Under the pieces are notes generated by a model that ran no database searches, was not told the origin of the DNA, and worked only from the letters and a program-made list of their open reading frames with translations. A program made the translations under genes and the position numbers. DNA of 23,278 bases from GYS-P2D sp964522505. Lineage in GTDB: Bacteria > Bacteroidota > Bacteroidia > Chitinophagales > Saprospiraceae. The DNA lies in assembly GCA_964522505.1 (NCBI GenBank), contig CAZFWJ010000054.1:1-23278 (forward strand). Direction: 5' to 3'. Below, piece after piece: positions 17,536 to 23,278 of this stretch. The first letter of the stretch is position 1, and each line of letters opens with the position of its first letter.

Positions 17536-17660
17536 CAACCTAATCAGCCATTCCTTTTTCATCAATTTATTATCGACTATTAAAACCGGTATAATCTAGA
17601 GCCTTCTTTAAATCGATACAATTATCTGCTTAATATTAGATAGCAGAGTCAATCACTTTA

Positions 17661-19223
17661 TCAAGAACTACAACTTAGTGCACTACACCCAATCTTATTC
17701 TTAGCCCAGTCGGGACGCTTGGCATACCACTTGGTCATGGCTGCTTGCTCTTCATAAGGCTGCTTGAGTAACTCATCGAGCTCATGTATGAGCTGATAGT
17801 TTCCTTTGTCTGCCTCATCGATGGCCAACTGTGCCATGTAGTTGCGGAGCACATATTTGGGATTCACCCTATTCATGCCGCTTGCTCGATCTTGATGGGA
17901 TGTACCCGTTTGCTCAATTTTGCCAATGTAGTCTGATAGCCATACTGCCCATTGTTGTAATCCATCATTGGAAATCTCCCCGTAGAATGCTGGAAGAATC
18001 TTTGTTAGAGACTCTTCCGGTCGATCACTCGCAGCTATGTTACTCAGCTGCCTGAAGAATATGGTCATATCGATTTCGAATGATCTCATCAACTTATCGA
18101 GATGATTGAGATAATCCAAGTCAATCTGATCGGTTTTGAGGCCCAGTTTTTCAGCCATCATTTTATGGTAGTCTTTCTGATAGGTAGACTTGTACTCGTT
18201 GAGAATCTCAATGAACGGCTCTTGCTCTTCTACTAATGGATAGATCGCATTAGCCAGTTGAGCGAGGTTCCACTGTGCGATATAAGGCTGATTGCCAAAG
18301 CGATATCTCTTCGTGGCATTATCAGTAGTATTTGGGGTCCAGTCGGGATCATAGTTGTCTAACCATCCATAAGGCCCATAGTCTATTGTTTCTCCAAGTA
18401 TAGACATATTGTCTGTGTTCATCACGCCATGAACAAACCCTACTCGCTGCCATGCAATCATCAGTGTCGAAGTGCTTAGGCTTACCTGTCTGAAGAATCG
18501 GAGATAACGCTCTTTATCCGATCCTTCTATTTGGGGAAAGTACTGACTGATCGTATAGTCTAACAGCCGTCGCAAACTATCAAGCTCACCACGTGCAGCG
18601 AATATTTGAAAATTGCCAAATCGAATAAAGCTATGAGAGACTCGACAGACAACGGCTCCAGCTTCATAAGCCGCATTGCCGTCATACATCATATCACGGA
18701 GGACTTGGTCACCTGTAAGGCACAGCGAGAGTGCTCGAGTAGTCGGAACACCGAGGTGAAACATAGCCTCACTCATCAGGTATTCACGTATAGATGACCG
18801 TAGTACTGCACGACCGTCAGCAGTCCGAGAGTAGGGTGTGGGACCGGCACCTTTTAATTGAAGCGTATAACTTTTGTCTTGCGCACTAAGCTGGCACAAA
18901 TTGATTGCTCGACCATCGCCGAGTTGCCCTGCCCAATTACCAAATTGATGGCCGCCATAACACATGGCATAAGGCTTAGAGTTAGGGAGAACAAGATTGC
19001 CCGACATGACGTCTCTAAATCCTTCTGATTCTAGTTCAGACTCTGTAATATTCAGCTCCTTTGCCAAATCATGGTTGGCTATAATTAATGCTGCTTTAGC
19101 TGTTGGCGTAGGTGCAACTGCTGAGAAGTGTGCGTCCCTAACTTGACGTGGGATATTAGTTGAGATTGGATCAGCAGCGAGCTGATCGGCAAAAGTGTTT
19201 TCAATACTGTCGGTCCAAGTCAT
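17661..19223 (-). CDS. selO: SelO (YdiU) pseudokinase-fold protein adenylyltransferase
   Basis: At 520 residues this is a full-length SelO/YdiU protein, a family with a kinase-like fold that transfers AMP to protein Ser/Thr/Tyr residues and is linked to redox homeostasis. Visible landmarks are YGGHQFGNWAGQLGDGRAIN (89-108) and LQLKGAGPTPYSR with the nucleotide-contacting Lys at 124. After these come RSSIREYLMSEAM (142-154) and the catalytic-loop region HGVMNTDNMSILGETIDYGP (265-284), with the DN pair and DYG metal-binding Asp. The C-terminus ends CSALSCSS, the redox tail, where some eukaryotic members have selenocysteine; here it is cysteine-type. It is transcribed divergently from the S10 peptidase gene. 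The assignment is firm. Confidence 0.95.
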   Translation of the reverse strand: MTWTDSIENTFADQLAADPISTNIPRQVRDAHFSAVAPTPTAKAALIIANHDLAKELNITESELESEGFRDVMSGNLVLPNSKPYAMCYGGHQFGNWAGQLGDGRAINLCQLSAQDKSYTLQLKGAGPTPYSRTADGRAVLRSSIREYLMSEAMFHLGVPTTRALSLCLTGDQVLRDMMYDGNAAYEAGAVVCRVSHSFIRFGNFQIFAARGELDSLRRLLDYTISQYFPQIEGSDKERYLRFFRQVSLSTSTLMIAWQRVGFVHGVMNTDNMSILGETIDYGPYGWLDNYDPDWTPNTTDNATKRYRFGNQPYIAQWNLAQLANAIYPLVEEQEPFIEILNEYKSTYQKDYHKMMAEKLGLKTDQIDLDYLNHLDKLMRSFEIDMTIFFRQLSNIAASDRPEESLTKILPAFYGEISNDGLQQWAVWLSDYIGKIEQTGTSHQDRASGMNRVNPKYVLRNYMAQLAIDEADKGNYQLIHELDELLKQPYEEQAAMTKWYAKRPDWAKNKIGCSALSCSS

Positions 19224-19237
19224 TATCAGTTATTGTT

Positions 19238-19272
19238 GTCAACTAAACGTGTCATTAGCTGTCCAAGTTGAC
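19238..19272. promoter_or_regulatory. Inverted repeat between divergent selO and S10 peptidase genes
   Basis: Arms GTCAACT (19238-19244) and AGTTGAC (19266-19272) flank 21 nt, 15 nt upstream of the selO start on its minus strand. The position suits an operator or leader hairpin. A TATATTTG element matching the Bacteroidota -7 consensus lies at 19366-19373, only 6 nt before the peptidase ATG, and could drive a nearly leaderless transcript, but I found no correctly spaced -33 box. Confidence 0.3.
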
Positions 19273-19379
19273 GGATCTTGCAAAATCTAACTGCTCTTGT
19301 CACGCTTAAGCATACTAGAGTTCATAAATACGGCTACAATTTCCCTAAATTGTCGATCCGACCAATATATTTGATACCT

Positions 19380-20906
19380 ATGAGAAACTACCTACTGTTT
19401 ATCCTCTTGAGTTGTGTCAGTACTTGTCTACTCTCTCAAGAGATGATGAAAAAGAAGATGATGAAGTCCACGGAGCATGACCGCACCTTGGAGGTTGAGT
19501 CAGAAGTGATTACTAATCATCAGACTACCATCAAAGGACAACGCATCAATTATACCGCCAAGGCCGGTACTCTACCTGTTTGGGATGACAAGGGCCATGC
19601 TATTGCGTCACTGTTCTATACCTACTATACTAGGGATGGTATCTCTGATCGGACCAATAGACCATTATTTATATCGTTCAACGGAGGACCAGGATCAGCA
19701 TCAGTATGGATGCATATCGCCTATACAGGTCCACAAGTTCTGCGGATAGATGATGAGGGGTTCCCTATTCAACCCTACGGCATTAAAGAAAATCCTCACT
19801 CGATCCTCGATGTTGCAGATATCGTATTTGTCAATCCAGTCAATACTGGGTATTCGCGAGTGACTGATATGGATATGAAGATGGAAGACCAGAAGAAGAA
19901 GTTCTTTGGTGTCAATGCCGATGTGAAGTATCTGGCAGAGTGGATCAATACATTCGTCACGAGGAATAATAGATGGAGATCACCTAAATATCTGATTGGC
20001 GAGAGCTATGGAACTACTCGTGTGTCGGGCCTCGCCCTGGAATTGCAAAATAGACAATGGCTTTATCTTAATGGTGTCATCTTGGTATCGCCTACTGGGC
20101 TTGGCATCGAACGAGATGGACCTGTTGATGCCGCCAATAGACTTCCATATTTTACGGCTGCGGCATGGTACCAGAAAGCGCTCCCTACGGAGTTGCAGTC
20201 CAAAGATCTTGATGAAGTCCTCGCAGAGTCTGAAGCGTATACTATTAATGAGTTGCTGCCCGCCATGGCGATGGGAGGATTCCTCAGTCAAGAGAAGCGA
20301 GAAGCTGCCGCCGAAAAAATGGCCTACTATTCTGGGTTGGACAAAGACATCATCCTCAAGAGTAACCTCGATGTATCGACTCGATACTTCTGGAAGGAGC
20401 TGCTCCGTGATGAGGGATTCACCATCGGACGATTAGACTCGAGGTATCTCGGGATCGATAAGATGGATGCTGGTGATAGTCCAGATTATAATAGTGAGTT
20501 GACCTCATGGCTACATTCTTTTACACCAGCGATCAACTACTATTTGCGTGAACATCTTGAGTACAAGACCGATATCAAGTATAACATGTTTGGGCCAGTG
20601 AGACCATGGGATAGAACCAATGACAATACAGGCGAGAATCTCCGTCAAGCGATGGCGCAGAATCCTTATCTCCATGTCATGACACAGTCCGGCTATTTTG
20701 ATGGCGCAACAACCTACTTCGATGCGAAGTATACGATGTGGCAACTGGATCCAAGCGGCAAGATGAAGGATAGACTCAGTTTCAAGGGTTATCGCAGTGG
20801 TCATATGATGTACTTGCGCGCTGAGGATCTGCAGAAAGCCAATGATGATATAAGGGTATTCATCAAAAACACTTTACCTGGAGAGGGTGTTCCAGCTAAG
20901 TATTGA
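19380..20906 (+). CDS. Secreted S10-family serine carboxypeptidase
   Basis: This is a 508-residue exported peptidase of the S10 (serine carboxypeptidase) family, removing C-terminal residues from peptides outside the cytoplasm. The start at 19380 gives a signal peptide, MRNYLLFILLSCVSTCLLSQ; a frame extension to 19278 lacks this character. LFISFNGGPGSASVW is the oxyanion-hole motif, GESYGTTR carries the nucleophile Ser209, and the remaining triad residues are Asp441 in QSGYFDGAT and His475 in YRSGHMMY. A Met/Lys-rich stretch (EMMKKKMMKS) follows the signal peptide, as often seen in bacterial S10 lipoproteins or exported enzymes. The next gene begins 33 nt downstream on the same strand, suggesting an operon. 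Confidence 0.92.
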   Translation: MRNYLLFILLSCVSTCLLSQEMMKKKMMKSTEHDRTLEVESEVITNHQTTIKGQRINYTAKAGTLPVWDDKGHAIASLFYTYYTRDGISDRTNRPLFISFNGGPGSASVWMHIAYTGPQVLRIDDEGFPIQPYGIKENPHSILDVADIVFVNPVNTGYSRVTDMDMKMEDQKKKFFGVNADVKYLAEWINTFVTRNNRWRSPKYLIGESYGTTRVSGLALELQNRQWLYLNGVILVSPTGLGIERDGPVDAANRLPYFTAAAWYQKALPTELQSKDLDEVLAESEAYTINELLPAMAMGGFLSQEKREAAAEKMAYYSGLDKDIILKSNLDVSTRYFWKELLRDEGFTIGRLDSRYLGIDKMDAGDSPDYNSELTSWLHSFTPAINYYLREHLEYKTDIKYNMFGPVRPWDRTNDNTGENLRQAMAQNPYLHVMTQSGYFDGATTYFDAKYTMWQLDPSGKMKDRLSFKGYRSGHMMYLRAEDLQKANDDIRVFIKNTLPGEGVPAKY

Positions 20907-20939
20907 AATACTTCGGTTTACTAAAACATCAACTTAATT

Positions 20940-22160
20940 ATGCCAAAAAAATACGATGTCATCATCTGGGGCGCCACTGGCTTTACTGGCCGGTTAGTGG
21001 CCGAATATATCAATAAGCAATATGGAATAGACCAGTCCTTGCGCTGGGCAATGGCAGGCCGTAATATGGATAAGATGTCAACGGTCGCCAGTGAATTAGG
21101 AATTTCTGGAGTAGACTTCATACAAGCTGACAGTCATGATAGAGTAAGTCTGGATGCCATGTGTACTCAGGCCAAAGTGATCTGCACTACGGTGGGACCT
21201 TACGCTAAGTATGGCACTGAGCTTGTGGAGAGCTGCATAGCCAATGGTGCTGACTATTGCGATCTCACTGGCGAGGTGCAGTGGATGCGCAAGATGATCG
21301 ATGACCATCAAGGAGCTGCGAAGGCCAATGGGGTTAGAATCGTACATACCTGTGGGTTTGATAGCATTCCCTCAGATATGGGTGTATACTTCCTGCAACG
21401 AGAAGCAATGGGAAGGTTGGGACAGTATTGTGATCAAGTCAAGCTACGTGTGAAAGCATTCAAAGGCGGACTAAGCGGTGGGACCTACGCCAGCTTATCA
21501 TATGTTATGGAGCAGGCTCAAGAAGATCGCAACGTATACAAAACATTGACCAATCCGTATGGCCTAAATCCTGTAGGCGAACAAACTGGTCCTGATAAAC
21601 AAGATCTCAGGTCCGTAATTAAGGACGAGGACCTCAATGTCCATATAGGCCCATTTATTATGGCGGGCATTAACACCAAAGTTGTTAGACGTAGCAATGC
21701 ATTAAGAGACTATCCTTATGGGAAGGACTTCTTGTATGATGAAGCCGTAATCACCGGAAAAGGCTTGGGAGGGAAGCTTAAGGGTTATGGCATGCTCGCC
21801 GGTCTGGGCGTGATGATGGCTGGAAAGCCAGGATCTATCATGAAGAAATTGGTCGATAAGACACAACCTAAGCCTGGCGAAGGACCTAATCAAGAACAGC
21901 GAGAAAATGGCTTTTATAACATCATCTTATTGGGTAAAATAGATCATCAAGTAGTAATAAAGGCCAAGGTTACCGGGGATAGAGATCCAGGCTATGGCTC
22001 GACCAGTAAGATGCTTGCAGAGAGTGCGATATGCTTAGCGCTTGACAAAGACAAAACACCTAAGACTTCAGGTATGCTCACACCATCTGTTGCGATGGGA
22101 GATATTCTATTAGAACGATTGGAGGCCGATGCAGGTCTCACTTTTACAATTGAATCATAA
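20940..22160 (+). CDS. Saccharopine dehydrogenase-like (SCCPDH family) oxidoreductase
   Basis: This is a 406-residue cytoplasmic NAD(P)-binding protein related to saccharopine dehydrogenase-like oxidoreductase and mycobacterial trans-acting enoyl reductases. The Rossmann loop GATGFTG sits at residues 11-17, followed by WAMAGRN and TTVGPYAKYG. A conserved C(G)FDSIPSD segment lies in the middle. The substrate cannot be told from sequence; family members have been linked to lipid metabolism, but true lysine-pathway saccharopine dehydrogenase is unlikely. There is no signal peptide. It lies 33 nt after the S10 peptidase gene and 31 nt before the tricorn-like gene, so co-transcription is likely even though the products act in different compartments. 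Confidence 0.88.
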   Translation: MPKKYDVIIWGATGFTGRLVAEYINKQYGIDQSLRWAMAGRNMDKMSTVASELGISGVDFIQADSHDRVSLDAMCTQAKVICTTVGPYAKYGTELVESCIANGADYCDLTGEVQWMRKMIDDHQGAAKANGVRIVHTCGFDSIPSDMGVYFLQREAMGRLGQYCDQVKLRVKAFKGGLSGGTYASLSYVMEQAQEDRNVYKTLTNPYGLNPVGEQTGPDKQDLRSVIKDEDLNVHIGPFIMAGINTKVVRRSNALRDYPYGKDFLYDEAVITGKGLGGKLKGYGMLAGLGVMMAGKPGSIMKKLVDKTQPKPGEGPNQEQRENGFYNIILLGKIDHQVVIKAKVTGDRDPGYGSTSKMLAESAICLALDKDKTPKTSGMLTPSVAMGDILLERLEADAGLTFTIES

Positions 22161-22191
22161 TCACAATAATAACTTAAAGACGAAATTTATT

Positions 22192-23278
22192 ATGAGACTA
22201 CTTTTTCTATCCGCCATATTACTTGCATCAGCACTATCCTATAGTCAAGATGATAGCAATGTATTCAGATATCCTTCGCTCAGTAGCGATGCTACACAGA
22301 TCGCATTTACTTATCAGGGAGATTTATGGACAGTCGCGACTGATGGTGGAGATGCCCGCAGGCTCACTATACACGAGGCTTATGACTATGCCCCACAATG
22401 GTCTTCGGATGATAGCCACATCTTATTCAGCTCTAATCGCTATGGCAACGATGACCTATATACCATAGGTGCCAATGGGCAGGAGCTCGAGCGATTAACA
22501 TACAATAGTGCTGGAGACTATAATGCGAGCTATAAGAGCGATAATACAATACATTTTTCTACTCGACGTAACTGGGCCATGGTGGAGCGAGAGGCAGAAT
22601 ATTATGAAATCAGCTCTGCTGGCGGGACACCATATCGCTCTATGGATGCACTTGGGTTAGAATCTTCCTATAACAATGCTGGTAACCTGCTGGCATTAGT
22701 GAGGGGAACATGTCGTACTTCCAGAGAGAAGTATCGAGGCCCTGCTAATCGCAATATTTGGATTTATAACCCTACTACAGATACCTACACACAGCTCACT
22801 ACTGATGAGGGGCAGGATACGCAGCCGCAGTGGGGTAGCGCTAATGAGCTATACTACCTCTCGGCTAAGGATGGAAGATATAATATCTACAGGCAAAATA
22901 TCGATGCAAATGGTACGGCCAGCGGTGCTGCAGTCAAACTCACTAACCTGACTAAGCAAGGGATAGACTGGTTCGAGGTATCTCGGGATGGTAGAACTAT
23001 AGTATACACCTTAGGTGGATCGATATACACCAGAAACACAGATGCCAGTGCTACCTCAGAGCGTGTCAGTATTAATGTGACAGAAGATTACAGATTCGAT
23101 CCAGATGAATATATGGATAACACCAGAGGAAGCAATGACCTTGCGCTTTCGCCAAATGAAAAATTGATAGCCTATACAGTTAGAGGCGATGTATTTATCA
23201 AGAAGAATGATGAAGACAAGTCGCGATCTGTGGCACCATCTCCGCATACTTCTCGTGAAAGTAACGTAGGCTGGCTCA
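22192..23278 (+). CDS. Tricorn-like protease, N-terminal beta-propeller part (3' end outside window)
   Basis: This is an open frame from ATG 22192 to the window edge, 362 codons with no stop. The signal peptide MRLLFLSAILLASALSYSQ is followed by WD40-like/TolB-type propeller repeats: FRYPSLSSDATQIAFTYQGD, LWTVATDGGDARRLT, APQWSSDDSHILFSSNRYG and QPQWGSANELYYLSAKDG. This arrangement is the N-terminal half of exported tricorn-protease homologues (S41 family) common in Bacteroidota, whose catalytic PDZ and protease domains would lie beyond this window. Without them, a TolB-like or peptidase S9 protein cannot be excluded. It probably degrades peptides outside the cytoplasm together with the upstream S10 carboxypeptidase. 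Confidence 0.85.
   Translation, partial: MRLLFLSAILLASALSYSQDDSNVFRYPSLSSDATQIAFTYQGDLWTVATDGGDARRLTIHEAYDYAPQWSSDDSHILFSSNRYGNDDLYTIGANGQELERLTYNSAGDYNASYKSDNTIHFSTRRNWAMVEREAEYYEISSAGGTPYRSMDALGLESSYNNAGNLLALVRGTCRTSREKYRGPANRNIWIYNPTTDTYTQLTTDEGQDTQPQWGSANELYYLSAKDGRYNIYRQNIDANGTASGAAVKLTNLTKQGIDWFEVSRDGRTIVYTLGGSIYTRNTDASATSERVSINVTEDYRFDPDEYMDNTRGSNDLALSPNEKLIAYTVRGDVFIKKNDEDKSRSVAPSPHTSRESNVGWL

Noticed and set aside
17536..17660. TCTGCT/AGCAGA inverted repeat (17625-17647) as a terminator between higA and selO
   Set aside because: The arms are only 6 bp with an 11-nt AT-rich loop and no T-tract follows on either strand, so it is too weak to call.
19996..20436. 146-codon ORF in another frame of the S10 peptidase gene
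   Set aside because: The peptidase frame here carries the catalytic Ser motif and continuous family similarity; the alternative frame is a shadow.

Overview
The window (about 23.3 kb) looks like chromosomal DNA of a member of the Bacteroidota, most plausibly a Saprospirales-type environmental bacterium. The evidence is the gene families: a long alpha-2-macroglobulin coupled to PBP1C, two DUF6503 loci, a C-terminal TonB-dependent receptor fragment, a giant secreted ELWxxDGT-repeat protein with MopE-like and dockerin-like modules, and a tricorn-type protease. Ribosome binding sites are weak, as usual in this phylum. The placement below phylum level is inference. No rRNA, tRNA, CRISPR array or transposase was seen.

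Layout. (1) 3-7734 (+): a bacterial alpha-2-macroglobulin with an intact CLEQ thioester, cut by the window edge, overlapping pbpC (PBP1C). This is the known envelope-defence and peptidoglycan-repair pair. (2) 7735-7920: a convergent intergenic region with three degenerate palindromes about 60 nt apart. (3) 7921-9601: copy A of a divergent gene pair, with an intact DUF6503 gene (-) and a DUF2891 lipoprotein gene (+) broken after about 67 codons. The break joins directly to the 3' end of a TonB-dependent receptor gene. (4) 9704-14329 (-): a 1541-residue secreted ELWxxDGT-repeat protein in markedly AT-rich DNA, followed by about 460 bp of AT-rich intergenic sequence. (5) 14789-16782: copy B of the same pair in the same orientation. 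Here DUF6503 carries two in-frame TAA codons and DUF2891 is intact. (6) 16803-17535: a higB-higA toxin-antitoxin operon with nested inverted repeats upstream. (7) 17661-19223 (-): selO, a pseudokinase-type AMPylase. (8) 19380-23278 (+): a probable operon of a secreted S10 serine carboxypeptidase, a saccharopine-dehydrogenase-like oxidoreductase and the N-terminal beta-propeller part of a tricorn-like protease that runs off the window.

The most notable structure is regions 3-5. An old duplication of a divergent DUF6503/DUF2891 unit is split by an AT-rich segment, and each copy has lost the opposite gene, so the locus keeps one working member of each family. Within the diverged copies are a 47-nt stretch of perfect identity inside DUF2891 and a 26-nt upstream block matching at 24 positions and set 25 nt before both start codons. 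These point to gene conversion and to a shared control element. I did not find a clearly new multi-gene system. The DUF6503/DUF2891 pair, whose function is unknown to me, is the best candidate for one.
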